64,000 nucleotides of DNA from Agromyces sp. Root81. GTDB taxonomy: Bacteria; Actinomycetota; Actinomycetes; Actinomycetales; Microbacteriaceae. Positions 17,945 to 26,515 of this stretch are shown piece by piece. The stretch is taken from the NCBI RefSeq assembly GCF_001429165.1, contig NZ_LMIR01000003.1, positions 124,001-188,000 on the forward strand. Reading direction: 5' to 3'. Position 1 is the first letter of the stretch. Every line of letters starts with the position of its first letter. The notes below the pieces were generated by a model. The model ran no database searches. It was given only the letters and a program-made list of their open reading frames with translations, and had not been told where the DNA came from. Made by a program: the position numbers and the translations under genes.

Positions 17945-20692
17945 TCAACTGGAGATCTTGACCGCCCCACCCTCTCCGACAAGACGCAGATAGCGCTCCC
18001 GGAACGCCCGCTCACCGCCCTCCATGATCTTGCACACGGCCTCGCGTACATCAGAGTCTTGGATTGAACCTTGATGCCCCACCACCGGGACAATTCCATG
18101 CCGGACGACAACCACGTTTTCTGAGTCCGCGTTCACAACTACGTTGGCGTTGTGCGTAACGACGATGACTTGTCGCCTGCGTTTCATGTTCTTCAACGTA
18201 GTAACCACAAGATCTGTGATCAGTTCATTGTCAAGATCGTCTTCGGGCTGATCGAGAATGAGCGGGTCCGTGCTCATGCGCAAGATGAGCGCAAGAAGCG
18301 TCGCAGTCTTCTGGCCCGGGCTGCCTTGTTCCAGGGCGCGGAAGTTGGCCTCGCCGTCCGCTCGATAGCGAACTCGAAGCATGTCCTCGGGGAACCAGAG
18401 GTCAATCGCTGCATCGAAGGCGGCGGGGTCCAGGCTTTCAAGGCGAGTAAACATGCGTGCTTCCACCACGATTCCAGCACCCTCGAGCTCCGGCGAACTC
18501 TGCCCGTGCTGCCGCAGCGACTTCAAGATCCGCTTCAGCTTTGCAAGTTCGGTGATGTAGGCAGGGTTCTGTGGAGGACTGTTGAGAACGGCTCGAATCC
18601 CGTCCTCCCCCGTGAAGAATCGGTCGAAGGACGAACTGATCTGCGTAATTCCCCGCAGATCCGCTTCAATGGCTGAAACATCACCCTGGCCAAAAAGATC
18701 CAGACGCAAAGACGTCGCGTTGAGGTCAAGACTCGCGATGTATTCCTTCCGCCGTTTGGTGAGTGTCGCGCGATGCTCGTGGACCTGCGTCAAGATCGCT
18801 TCAGCTGACTCTTGAAGCGTGGTCCGCGCGAGTTTCGCGGCTTCAACTTCATCAATGAGCTTCTGCAGACCCATTCGACGCTCGCTGAGTGTTGTGAACT
18901 CACCCTCGACGTCTACGTTGTCATTCTCACCATCTGATGAAGGGCGACTCAGCCCAGCCCGTACCTCGGAGATCCGCGCCTCGCGATCGGTCTGCTGCAC
19001 CTCTTCGATTCGCGTGTCTGAAAGCAGACCAGCAAGGCGTTCGAGCTCGGCTATTACAGTCAATGCCGCTGTCGCTCTTCGAGCCTCCGCGGCGGTCTGA
19101 TTCCCAGCTTCAGCGGACCGCGTTAGGACCTCTGCTACGCCGGCTCCAGCATCGTCAAGGCGTCGTTCGAGGGCCGAGATCTCTTGTTCGGCTTCACGAT
19201 GAGCTGCGTCTGCGTCCATCAACGCCTGAAGTTCGTCCCCCAATCCGGAGTCACGAAGCAGTCTCAGCTCATCCAAACGGGCATCAGCATCAGCCAACTC
19301 GCCGAGTACGCGCGCCTCCGTTGCGAGCACAACATCATTGGCCGAGATCTTCTGGACGGCCGCCGCATAGTTTGAATTGAGAAGGTCTCTATCCGCTTCC
19401 CATTGCGAGAATTGAACGTGCGGTTGCGTGTCGATCACGGAAAGCAGGCTCTGCACGTCTTTGGCAGTCTCGTAAATCTGCTTCTGGCTGTAGATGAGAA
19501 CGGGGAATCGGCTACTCACAGAGCCTGTGTCCGGGTACCATTCGTCGCCATCACGCCTGAGAATCGATGTCTCTTCGGGCTTCGAGCCCTGCCAAGTTAG
19601 ACGAAACAGTCGGTCGCCTTTTGCGTATGTGACTTCGACAGTGGTTGAGGAGTCCCAAAATCTCTGCGCACTGGAGTTGGGTGCCACCGGCGAGAACCAC
19701 GAAAGCTCGCTCTTCAGGTCGCTAGGCAACTCCTCGAACCGCTGCAACACCAGCCGCAACACTTCGAGCATGGTCGACTTCCCGACGCCACGCCCACCGA
19801 TTAGAGAATTCAGCCACGGGCTGAGTTGAAGCTCAACATGTTCACCGGCCTGCGTGAGTTCGACCGAGATCAGTCTGTTATGACTAACGAGATTCGGATC
19901 TGTCTCACTCACGACCGAGCGGACGACAGATTGATCAGGATCGGCAAATGCAAGGCGGAGCCCGAGCAATGTTGGGCGCTCCATCTTCACCCACGTGAAA
20001 TGGCTCCCCGGATACTTAGCTGCAACTCCTTCCGGTGCATTAGAGCCATCGAGATGGTGCGAGTCGGATCCCAGAACTGGCGCCCACCCGTATCCAACGG
20101 CCTCGGCGGTTTTCGTGTCACCCACTAGTTCGACGGCCTCAATGAGCGACGCATCGACGAGTTCCTTTAGGCTCCGCCCGTCCGTTCCAAAGATGCCTCG
20201 CGCACTGTCCGCGTGAGCAGGAACCGCGAGGCCCTTGGCACTGACGATGACCTCACATGCACGGAACAGCGAGTCTCTCGCCGTCGCGCTACTGGATCCC
20301 CTCACCCCGGTGTAATCCAAGTTATGAAGGACACCGTTCACGGTCTCGGCCGATTCACCGGGATCAAAGATGCCGAGAAGATGGAATCCTCCATCGGTGG
20401 TCAACTCAACCGCGGGAAAAAGGACCAGGTCACGATACCCAGGGTGGGCCTCGGCATGGAGCCGCTCTACCACGACCCGAAGAGGCTCGATCGCCGAGTG
20501 ACTGTTGTGATCAGCGACCATGACAGCATCAACGCTGGCGCGCATGTATGCGAGGACCCAGTCTTCGAGTGAAACGCTGCTAGGAGGAACGGTGTCTGAC
20601 CCATCCAACCCTCCAAAGTCGAAGGAATGCGGCGTGTGAGCGTGGAAGTCTACCTTCCACCAACGAGCTCCGGGCAACGGTCGATTGGTCAC
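17945..20692 (-). CDS. TrlF-like protein: PHP phosphoesterase domain fused to SMC-like AAA ATPase
   Basis: 915 residues. Residues 1-240 are a PHP metal-dependent phosphoesterase/nuclease-like domain: DFHAHTPHS (H17, H19), ADHNSH (D61, H62), VPAHAD and GSDSHH. Walker A GGRGVGKSTM is at about 299-308; a coiled-coil arm of about 350 residues follows; then the ABC signature SPGQKTATLLALILR, Walker B LILDQPEDDLDN at about 812 and an H-loop VVTHNANVVV. This is the head-arm-head plan of SMC/Rad50 ATPases. Start is GTG. The base composition is clearly less GC-rich than the flanks. Homologous PHP-SMC proteins are found in defence-type loci (family knowledge); the role here is inferred. Confidence 0.85.
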   Translation of the reverse strand: MTNRPLPGARWWKVDFHAHTPHSFDFGGLDGSDTVPPSSVSLEDWVLAYMRASVDAVMVADHNSHSAIEPLRVVVERLHAEAHPGYRDLVLFPAVELTTDGGFHLLGIFDPGESAETVNGVLHNLDYTGVRGSSSATARDSLFRACEVIVSAKGLAVPAHADSARGIFGTDGRSLKELVDASLIEAVELVGDTKTAEAVGYGWAPVLGSDSHHLDGSNAPEGVAAKYPGSHFTWVKMERPTLLGLRLAFADPDQSVVRSVVSETDPNLVSHNRLISVELTQAGEHVELQLSPWLNSLIGGRGVGKSTMLEVLRLVLQRFEELPSDLKSELSWFSPVAPNSSAQRFWDSSTTVEVTYAKGDRLFRLTWQGSKPEETSILRRDGDEWYPDTGSVSSRFPVLIYSQKQIYETAKDVQSLLSVIDTQPHVQFSQWEADRDLLNSNYAAAVQKISANDVVLATEARVLGELADADARLDELRLLRDSGLGDELQALMDADAAHREAEQEISALERRLDDAGAGVAEVLTRSAEAGNQTAAEARRATAALTVIAELERLAGLLSDTRIEEVQQTDREARISEVRAGLSRPSSDGENDNVDVEGEFTTLSERRMGLQKLIDEVEAAKLARTTLQESAEAILTQVHEHRATLTKRRKEYIASLDLNATSLRLDLFGQGDVSAIEADLRGITQISSSFDRFFTGEDGIRAVLNSPPQNPAYITELAKLKRILKSLRQHGQSSPELEGAGIVVEARMFTRLESLDPAAFDAAIDLWFPEDMLRVRYRADGEANFRALEQGSPGQKTATLLALILRMSTDPLILDQPEDDLDNELITDLVVTTLKNMKRRRQVIVVTHNANVVVNADSENVVVVRHGIVPVVGHQGSIQDSDVREAVCKIMEGGERAFRERYLRLVGEGGAVKISS

Positions 20693-20749
20693 GCGTTCAC
20701 GATATCGGCGAAGGTAGTCGGGCGTGGCACCATCGCACGTTGATGATTA

Positions 20750-21001
20750 CTACCAGAGCTTCGTTATGACACCATCAGTGCCGTAATGGAGCTTGATGTT
20801 TCGTTCGCCAACAAGCTCGAGAAACCTCATCGATCGCCGCCGCCGCCGGCGGGTTCGCCTCACGAGTCTCGTCATGCGCTTCAAGTACGGTTTGGCGGCT
20901 GGCTGTTTGCCCCAGTGAGAGCTTTGAACAGACGCTCGAACACCTGAAGCGCGTTGACGAGGATCGATCGATATCGGTAACAGATACGCGCCCATAGTCA
21001 T
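20750..21001 (-). CDS. Small arginine-rich ORF between the two candidate defence genes
   Basis: 83 residues, not recognised. Its ATG overlaps the stop of the PD-(D/E)XK-like gene by ATGA, the usual sign of translational coupling, and it ends 57 bp before the TrlF-like start. It carries a run RRTRRRRRR around residue 49 and ends LVGERNIKLHYGTDGVITKLW, which reads like folded protein. It could be a small third component or the broken remainder of a larger gene. Existence is uncertain; the rest of 20693-20997 shows no other gene. Confidence 0.35.
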   Translation of the reverse strand: MTMGAYLLPISIDPRQRASGVRASVQSSHWGKQPAAKPYLKRMTRLVRRTRRRRRRSMRFLELVGERNIKLHYGTDGVITKLW

Positions 21002-22185
21002 TCGTTGCGCGGGAACGGCTCACCGTCGGGCCATTGCTCGGGCAGCCCGAAATGATCGCCGAGCTCTGCGTACGGCTCAAGCCTCTCGATGTGTGTCCCA
21101 TCGAGGCGGGAGGTCCGCCACACTCCGAGTGCCTTCACCGGGTCAATCGGATCAGGATGCAACCATAGCGTCGGTATCTCCTGCGTGACGCGCCAGGGCG
21201 CCACGTTGTGCGCCAGCAGTAATCCAGCCAAATGCCGATGCTTCCATTCGCCCGGGGAACCCCAGTACCCATCCCGAGCGCGAACTGAGCGGGCGGAATC
21301 TGGATCGCCCACCTCAAACTGGATCTTCCATGTCCCGAAGAGGGCGCCCAGCGTGTCTTCTTCGTCGTGGAACGCGGTAGCGACGTTTACAGCGACAACC
21401 AATGGCAAATCCAACGCACCGTAGGCGCTGCCCTTTGAGCGAATCGTGCCACGAAGGACCGACACATCGTCGAGCCACTGCGCCTCGCCGGGGCCAAAGA
21501 CCCCGAGGACGCGATGATTCGCTTGGCCGCGCGAATCTGCGCGGACCGGTATCGGGCGGAAGGCCAACTTCCAGCCGCGTTCCTTCCAGTCGAAACGCTC
21601 GCCCCTCGGGTTGTCCCCGAGTGCGAGCTCGACCGCGTCCGGGTCCAACGCCGACAGCCATCCTTCCAGCTCCCGCCGGAGACGGGTGGTTGGAAGCGCC
21701 TGCGCGCCGATCTCCTTCACGTCGATCGCGAGGAAGAAGTTGGGGCTTTCTATGCGGTTGATTGCGTCGTAGACCTGCTGTCGACGCGCAGTAGCGCCAG
21801 CGTTTATGTCGCTCCCGAAGATGCACGTCGCCTCCACATAGAAGCGTTCTGAGCCTCGCGTAACCCGAAAATCCGGCGGTCGTGTGCCAGTCGGTACTGA
21901 CGGGTGGATCTCGACGGTGAAACCTGCCTCCACGAACGTCTTGTGCAGATACAGTTCCCAAAACGCTGCGGCAGATTGCCGGTCGAAAGAGGAACGTAAG
22001 CGAGCGACGACGTCACGCCGCGCATCACCAGGGAGTTGGGTAGCCCAATCGTCAACGAGTTCGCGAACTTGGTCCCAATACGACCCCGCGATGCGATTGA
22101 GGAACGCAGCCGAGGTCTCCGCATGCGAGGCAGGTGAGGGATCTCGGCGCTCGAACTCGTCGAACACGCTGGAATGGGGAGCCAT
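20998..22185 (-). CDS. Putative PD-(D/E)XK nuclease-like protein
   Basis: 395 residues from MAPHSSVFDEF. A segment around 74-120 has the restriction-endonuclease fold layout: helix with Glu77 (FWELYLHKTFVEAGF), strand EIHPS, then PPDF (Asp105), a turn and FYVEAT (Glu118-x-Thr120). The usual Lys is Thr, a known variation, so activity is uncertain. The C-terminal two thirds have no recognised domain. CATGAT lies 6 nt before the ATG (leaderless). Same strand and same lower GC as the TrlF-like gene downstream, so probably one operon of foreign origin. Confidence 0.6.
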   Translation of the reverse strand: MAPHSSVFDEFERRDPSPASHAETSAAFLNRIAGSYWDQVRELVDDWATQLPGDARRDVVARLRSSFDRQSAAAFWELYLHKTFVEAGFTVEIHPSVPTGTRPPDFRVTRGSERFYVEATCIFGSDINAGATARRQQVYDAINRIESPNFFLAIDVKEIGAQALPTTRLRRELEGWLSALDPDAVELALGDNPRGERFDWKERGWKLAFRPIPVRADSRGQANHRVLGVFGPGEAQWLDDVSVLRGTIRSKGSAYGALDLPLVVAVNVATAFHDEEDTLGALFGTWKIQFEVGDPDSARSVRARDGYWGSPGEWKHRHLAGLLLAHNVAPWRVTQEIPTLWLHPDPIDPVKALGVWRTSRLDGTHIERLEPYAELGDHFGLPEQWPDGEPFPRNE

Positions 22186-22304
22186 GCACTCATCATGGAC
22201 GACCGGCTCATCCCGTGGGGTCTGGCATGACGTGGGCAGGGCGTCTCGCAAGTGACGGGCCGCACCGACTCGGCGGGGCGAAGGGGGCGACCCGAAACTC
22301 GCAC

Positions 22305-22766
22305 GTGACCCACCCCCGCACCGCGATCACCGGCGGCACCGGATTTGTCGGACGCCACCTGGCCGAACGGCTCGGGCCCGAGGCATCCGTCGTCATCTCT
22401 CGCCGCACCGGCGTCGACACCGGTGACGTCGAGGCGCTGACGCGGGCGTTCGAGGGGTGCGAGGTCGTCGCGCACTGCGCGGGCATCAACCGCGAGATCG
22501 GCGACCAGACCTACCAGCGGGTGCACATCGAGGGCACCGCGAACGTGATCGAGGCGGCCAAGCGGGCCGGGGTGCGCAAGGTCATCATGCTGAGCTTCCT
22601 GCGGGCGCGACCCGACTGCGGGTCGCCGTACCACGAGTCGAAATGGGCGGCCGAAGAGCTGATCCGCGACTCGGGCCTCGACTACACGATCCTCCGAAGA
22701 TGCTCGTGTTCTGGAACAGGACGAACACGTTCTGTTAGACCGTCTGCAGCGACTTGCCGACGATGA
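22305..22766 (+). pseudogene. Truncated copy of the epimerase-like gene (5' part)
   Basis: The first 390 nt (GTG at 22305 to 22694) match the intact gene at 23500-23889 with no gaps and about 14 mismatches by my hand count, mostly silent. Homology then stops abruptly after the codons for SGLDYTIL, and 24 unrelated codons follow to a stop. The dinucleotide-binding motif TGGTGFVGRH is kept but the rest of the fold is gone, so it cannot be functional. The 180 bp after the break hold no recognisable gene. Confidence 0.85.
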
Positions 22767-22878
22767 TGATGAGCCCGGTGCGGGTGCCACGGCCACGGCC
22801 ACGGCGCTACCAGGGTCCCTTCGCTCAGACGGTCACGGCCAGGTTCAGGGGTGCTCGACGCATGGCAGGATCGGAGTC

Positions 22879-23124
22879 GTGTCTACCCCCGCTGAGTTGA
22901 CGATCGCCATCGTCATGTGCTCGGGATTCCTTGCGCTGGGAGTGTTCGCCATCGTCGCGCCGCGGCGGCTGTCGCGATTCTTCCAAATCGGCGGCGGGAC
23001 ACTGTACGGGCCGCGACTTGCCGCGAAGCTGTTCTCCGCTCGCCGGATGCGCTACACCGGCGTGCTGTTCGTCGTGTTCATCCCGTTCGTCGCGTGGAGC
23101 GCGATCGCACGAATCCTCGCGTGA
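22879..23124 (+). CDS. Small membrane protein of unknown function
   Basis: 81 residues, GTG start, with two hydrophobic segments: ELTIAIVMCSGFLALGVFAI (about 6-25) and YTGVLFVVFIPFVAWSAIAR near the end. The middle is basic (SRFFQIGGG, AKLFSARRMR). CAGGAT lies 7 nt before the GTG, suggesting a leaderless transcript. It lies in the foreign segment between the truncated and the complete epimerase-like copies. Confidence 0.6.
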   Translation: MSTPAELTIAIVMCSGFLALGVFAIVAPRRLSRFFQIGGGTLYGPRLAAKLFSARRMRYTGVLFVVFIPFVAWSAIARILA

Positions 23125-23229
23125 GCCCGCGTTCTCGGACGCCACCTGGTCGTGGGCGCAGCACGCGTTCGTGAGCAATCGGGCGACGTTCGAACGTTGG
23201 ACGGCGCGAGGCACATTCATACTTGGTCC

Positions 23230-23490
23230 ATGACCGACGACCCACGTGTTCCGAAGACTGAGGACGACCTGGTGGCGTGGTCGTCGAAGAACCGAACCGA
23301 GATCGAGTTCGGCTTCTACGTGGCCGCACTCCCATTTGTCGGATTGAGTATTTGGCAAGCATCCAACGGCTGGTTCAGTTTCTGGATGGCAGTGCCCGCC
23401 ATCGTGCTTGTAGCGCTCGGCTTGTTGGCAAGGTGGGTCACCAAGCCCGACAAGGAACCGCCCCGATCCGCTGAGCCGCCCACACCCTAG
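23230..23490 (+). CDS. Small membrane protein of unknown function
   Basis: 86 residues: an acidic N-terminus (MTDDPRVPKTEDDLVAWSSK), then two adjacent hydrophobic helices (IEFGFYVAALPFVGLSIW and FWMAVPAIVLVALGLLARW), then a Pro-rich tail. CATACT lies 6 nt before the ATG, the leaderless pattern. No family recognised. Confidence 0.6.
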   Translation: MTDDPRVPKTEDDLVAWSSKNRTEIEFGFYVAALPFVGLSIWQASNGWFSFWMAVPAIVLVALGLLARWVTKPDKEPPRSAEPPTP

Positions 23491-23499
23491 ACTCGCCAC

Positions 23500-24396
23500 G
23501 TGACCCACCCTCGCACCGCGATCACCGGCGGCACCGGATTCGTCGGACGCCACCTGGCCGAACGGCTCGGGCCCGAGGCATCCGTCGTCATCTCTCGCCG
23601 CACCGGCGTCGACACCAGTGACGTCGACGCGCTGACGCGAGCGTTCGAGGGATGCGAGGTCGTCGCGCACTGCGCGGGCATCAACCGCGAGATCGGCGAC
23701 CAGACCTACCAGCGCGTGCACATCGAGGGCACCGCGAACGTGATCGAGGCGGCCAAGCGCGCCGGGGTGCACAAGGTCATCATGCTGAGCTTCCTGCGGG
23801 CGCGGCCCGACTGCGGTTCGCCGTATCACGAGTCGAAGTGGGCGGCCGAAGAGCTGATCCGCGACTCTGGCCTCGACTACACGATCCTCAAGGCGGGCAT
23901 GATCTACGGCCGCGGCGACCACCTCATCGACCACCTCAGCCACACCGTGCAGACCCTGCCGGTGTTCGCGACCGTCGGCTTCCGCGAGAAGCCCATCCGG
24001 CCCATCCCGGTCGACGACCTCACCGACATCCTCGTCGCCGCGATCGACGGGCGGATGCCGCGTGAGACCGTCGCCGTCGTCGGTGCCGAGCAGCTCATGC
24101 TGTCGAAGGCCGTGCGGCGCGTGGCATCCGTCGTCGGACGCCGAGTGGTCGTGGTGCCGTGGCCGGTGTGGGCGCAGTTCGCGCTCGCGCAGGTGACCGA
24201 ATGGACCATGAAGGTACCGCTCGTCGCGAAGGCCCAGGTGCGCATGCTCGCCGAGGGTGTGACGGATGCCGCGCCGCCCGCGGCATCCGTACCCGACGAT
24301 CTGCGACCGCGGCGCATGTTCACGGCTGAGCAGATCCGCGCGAGCCTGCCCGAGGCTGGTGGGTTCGGGTGGCAGGACCTGCGGGTCAGTCGCTGA
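23500..24396 (+). CDS. NAD(P)-binding epimerase-like protein (SDR/NmrA type), complete copy
   Basis: 298 residues, extended or atypical short-chain dehydrogenase. TGGTGFVGRH at about residues 8-17 is the nucleotide loop; YHESKWAAEE carries the Tyr-x3-Lys pair; ILKAGMIYGRGD and PIRPIPVDDL follow as in NmrA/YbjT-like proteins. GTG start with TAGACT 6 nt upstream. It is the parent of three fragments in this window (22305, 28348, 29966). An IS5-like unit is inserted 22 bp after its stop. Confidence 0.85.
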   Translation: MTHPRTAITGGTGFVGRHLAERLGPEASVVISRRTGVDTSDVDALTRAFEGCEVVAHCAGINREIGDQTYQRVHIEGTANVIEAAKRAGVHKVIMLSFLRARPDCGSPYHESKWAAEELIRDSGLDYTILKAGMIYGRGDHLIDHLSHTVQTLPVFATVGFREKPIRPIPVDDLTDILVAAIDGRMPRETVAVVGAEQLMLSKAVRRVASVVGRRVVVVPWPVWAQFALAQVTEWTMKVPLVAKAQVRMLAEGVTDAAPPAASVPDDLRPRRMFTAEQIRASLPEAGGFGWQDLRVSR

Positions 24397-24422
24397 GTCT
24401 GCGACAACGTCCAAGCCCCTAG

Positions 24423-24440
24423 GGCATGTCTGACAATCGG
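24423..24440 (+). repeat. Left terminal inverted repeat of the IS5-like unit
   Basis: GGCATGTCTGACAATCGG; matches the right end in 17 of 18 positions. Confidence 0.85.
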
Positions 24441-24488
24441 ATTCTTGGTGGGCGTGCAGATTCTTGGTGGGCGTGGCAGGGTCGAGGG

Positions 24489-24884
24489 GTGTCGCGGTTT
24501 CGGATGTTGTCGGATTCTCAGTGGGCGTTGATGGAGGAACTGCTGCCGGCGAGGTCGGGTCGGGCGGGGCGTCCGTTCGCTGATGCCCGTCTGATGGTCG
24601 AGGGCATCATCTATCGGTATCGGTGCGGGATCGCTTGGCGGGATCTGCCGCCGGTGTTCGGGCCGTGGCAGACAGTGTGGACCTGGCATCGGCGCCTCGC
24701 CGGCGAAGGCATCTGGGACACCGTGCTCGGCATCCTGTTGGGGGCTGCGGAAGCGGCCGGGTTGGTGGACTGGGTGGTGTCGGTGGACTCCACGATCGCC
24801 TGGGCGCATCAGCACGCGACGAACGTGAGCCGGCGCACAGGGGGCTGGTTCGAATTACACGAATCCGTGCCTCGAGCCGCCTGA
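24489..24884 (+). CDS. IS5-family transposase, OrfA
   Basis: 131 residues. SDSQWALMEELLPARSG and RYRCGIAWRDLPPVFGPW are the insertion-element N-terminal DUF4096-type domain of IS5/IS427 transposases. The first catalytic Asp is in VVSVDSTIAWAHQH. The frame stops at 24884, and the rest of the transposase lies in the +1 frame, as in other two-frame IS5 elements. A GTG at 24489 or an ATG at 24504 could start it. Confidence 0.85.
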   Translation: MSRFRMLSDSQWALMEELLPARSGRAGRPFADARLMVEGIIYRYRCGIAWRDLPPVFGPWQTVWTWHRRLAGEGIWDTVLGILLGAAEAAGLVDWVVSVDSTIAWAHQHATNVSRRTGGWFELHESVPRAA

Positions 24885-25404
24885 CCACGCCATCGGACGC
24901 TCCCGCGGCGGCCTGTCCACGAAGGTGCACCAGCTCGTCGACGGCCACGGTCGACCACTGGTAGTACTGCTCACACCAGGACAGGCCGGTGACTCACCAA
25001 TGTTCCTACCATTGATGGGGCAATTACGAATCAACTCGCCGGGGCGAGGTCGTCCGCGGACTCGACCGGATCGGGTCCGCGCGGACAAGGCGTACTCCTC
25101 CCGGGCGATCCGCGCCCATCTTCGTGAGCGTGGGATCGGGGCCGTGATCGCTGAACCTCGGGACCAGGCTGGTCATCGTAAACGTCGCGGGACCCGCGGT
25201 GGCCGGCCACCGGCCTTTGACCGGGACGACTATCGCGGCCGGAACGTGGTCGAGCGGAGCTTCTGCGACCTTGAGCAGTGGCGTGGATTGGCGACTCGTT
25301 ACGACAAACTTGCGATCACCTACCGCGCGGCCGTGGCCGTGCACATGGTCTTTGTATGGACCAAGGACCTTGCCCCCTTGAGGTCCGGCGGGAACCACGT
25401 TTGA
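24829..25404 (+). CDS. IS5-family transposase, OrfB (catalytic part, reached by frameshift)
   Basis: Open from 24829 in the frame +1 relative to OrfA, so the ribosome must shift between 24829 and 24884, where an ACAGGGGGC run lies. It carries PPDHAIGRSRGGLSTKVHQL, the second catalytic Asp in VRADKAYSSR and the Glu in NVVERSF followed by LEQWRGLATRYDK. The DDE triad is therefore complete across the two frames. An in-frame ATG at 24925 gives a shorter product alone. Confidence 0.8.
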   Translation, partial: AGAQGAGSNYTNPCLEPPDHAIGRSRGGLSTKVHQLVDGHGRPLVVLLTPGQAGDSPMFLPLMGQLRINSPGRGRPRTRPDRVRADKAYSSRAIRAHLRERGIGAVIAEPRDQAGHRKRRGTRGGRPPAFDRDDYRGRNVVERSFCDLEQWRGLATRYDKLAITYRAAVAVHMVFVWTKDLAPLRSGGNHV

Positions 25405-25484
25405 TGGGGCGGTGGTGTGGCAAGCTCGCACCCTAGGGTCGAGACTCATGCCTCGGCATCCAGGATCGGACGCGGAGCAGCGCC

Positions 25485-26243
25485 TTACCGGAACGCCGTT
25501 TGGCCAAGCGACCGGATGGCTTCTGCAACATCCTCTCGTCGTGCGGTGAATGATGCGAACCCGAGAGCATCGTTTCTGCCAACCCGCACGCTCCACGCCG
25601 CGTGACGAAGCATCTCCACATCGTTGTGATCGTTGCCGAAGGCCGCGTACGACCCGGGACGCAGCCCGATGCGTTGGAGTGCGTGATATTTGGTAACGCC
25701 ATCCGGAGCCAGGTCGATGATCTTCTCGTCGGGATGTACGTTCATGCTCAGCGTCAATGCTCTGATCCGTGCGATGACATACGGGTCGTCGGTAAACAGC
25801 ACGGCCTTCGAGTATGTCCGAATCGCATCTCTTGCGGTGTTGGTGGCCAAGTTGCCAACGTCCAGCTGGGCAAAGATGGGGTGTGATGGATCGCCGGTAA
25901 AGCTATAGTCCCAGTCGCCGTCGATAAGGTACGTCAGTGAGTATTCGCTGATCAGGGCGTCGAGACGTGCCCTCGTGTCAGCATCGAACCCAATCACCAC
26001 CGACCCGGCTTGGTCGCGAACGAAGGCCCCGTTGCCGCCGATCAATGGCGCATCATGCAGGTCGGTGGGCAGTACAGGCAGCAGATCACGAATGGGACGT
26101 GCCGAAGCGAAGACCACCCGGTGCGAATTCCGCAACTCACGAATCGCATCAACGATCCTGTCGTCAATGGTCGCTCCGTTGAAGCACAGAGTACCGTCGA
26201 TGTCGAACACCACATCACGGACAGTGGGGCTGCTCAGATTCAT
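25485..26243 (-). CDS. HAD-superfamily (Cof-type) phosphatase, transposon passenger
   Basis: 252 residues. Motif I VVFDIDGTL near residue 10, motif II in VVFASARPIRDL, then IGGNGAF, and motif IV FGNDHNDVEML; this is the order of Cof/YbhA-like sugar-phosphate phosphatases. The cap domain lies between. The frame is open upstream to a TTG that overlaps the stop of a truncated gene; I start at the ATG of MNLSSPTV after AGGTAGGG. Less GC-rich than the chromosomal neighbours. It lies inside the terminal repeats of the IS5-like unit, which is unusual. Confidence 0.75.
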   Translation of the reverse strand: MNLSSPTVRDVVFDIDGTLCFNGATIDDRIVDAIRELRNSHRVVFASARPIRDLLPVLPTDLHDAPLIGGNGAFVRDQAGSVVIGFDADTRARLDALISEYSLTYLIDGDWDYSFTGDPSHPIFAQLDVGNLATNTARDAIRTYSKAVLFTDDPYVIARIRALTLSMNVHPDEKIIDLAPDGVTKYHALQRIGLRPGSYAAFGNDHNDVEMLRHAAWSVRVGRNDALGFASFTARREDVAEAIRSLGQTAFR

Positions 26244-26278
26244 CAGCAACGACCCTACCTGTGCGAACCTCCAATCGA

Positions 26279-26438
26279 TCAAGCTCCTAGCGCAGCAAGC
26301 GCGTGCCGGAGCATCGTCTCAAGCCACTCGTGGGCGTCTTCGGCAACGAGCCGTGCTTCCGGTACACCGTCCACAATCTCGACGCCTTCTCCGGTGCTTC
26401 GAACGGAGGCTCTGCTCTCTCCGGTCTCCGGCCTCAAA
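26279..26438 (-). pseudogene. 3' end of an unidentified gene cut by the transposon terminus
   Basis: The minus strand stays open from the right terminal repeat to a TGA at 26279, reading EIVDGVPEARLVAEDAHEWL and ETMLRHALAALGA. It overlaps the HAD frame by TTGA, so the two were probably an operon before capture. The 5' part is missing because the inverted repeat begins there. I do not recognise the protein. Confidence 0.5.
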
Positions 26439-26456
26439 CCGATTGTCAGACATGCT
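26439..26456 (-). repeat. Right terminal inverted repeat of the IS5-like unit
   Basis: On the minus strand AGCATGTCTGACAATCGG; one mismatch to the left end. CTAG follows immediately outside. Confidence 0.85.
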
Positions 26457-26515
26457 CTAGCTGTGCCTGGACCGGCAGCGCGGCATAACCTTGGCGGGAG
26501 CCGAGAGGAACACCC

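Larger units (their letters stand above)
24419..26460. mobile_element. IS5-like transposable unit carrying a HAD phosphatase gene
   Basis: Near-identical 18-bp inverted repeats (GGCATGTCTGACAATCGG on the left at 24423-24440, its complement with one change at 26439-26456) bound 2,034 bp. Both ends are flanked by CTAG (24419-24422 and 26457-26460), as expected of a 4-bp target duplication. The two-frame transposase occupies the left half and ends at 25404. No inverted repeat lies just after it, where a normal IS of about 1 kb would end. The right half holds a HAD phosphatase gene and the end of a cut gene. A 19-bp sequence is duplicated in tandem just inside the left end (24442-24480). Confidence 0.75.

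Noticed and set aside
17945-22185. Assignment of the cassette to a named defence system
   Set aside because: Neither Wadjet, Lamassu, Septu nor a retron system matches: no reverse transcriptase, no JetABCD set, no PtuB-like HNH protein.
22695-22800. Possible gene fragment on the minus strand reading RTGLIIIVGKSLQTV
   Set aside because: Too short, interrupted by a stop, and not assignable to a family.
22825-24414. 529-codon open frame antisense to the epimerase-like gene
   Set aside because: Runs through several plus-strand genes and their promoters; repeats the antisense of the duplicated copy only.
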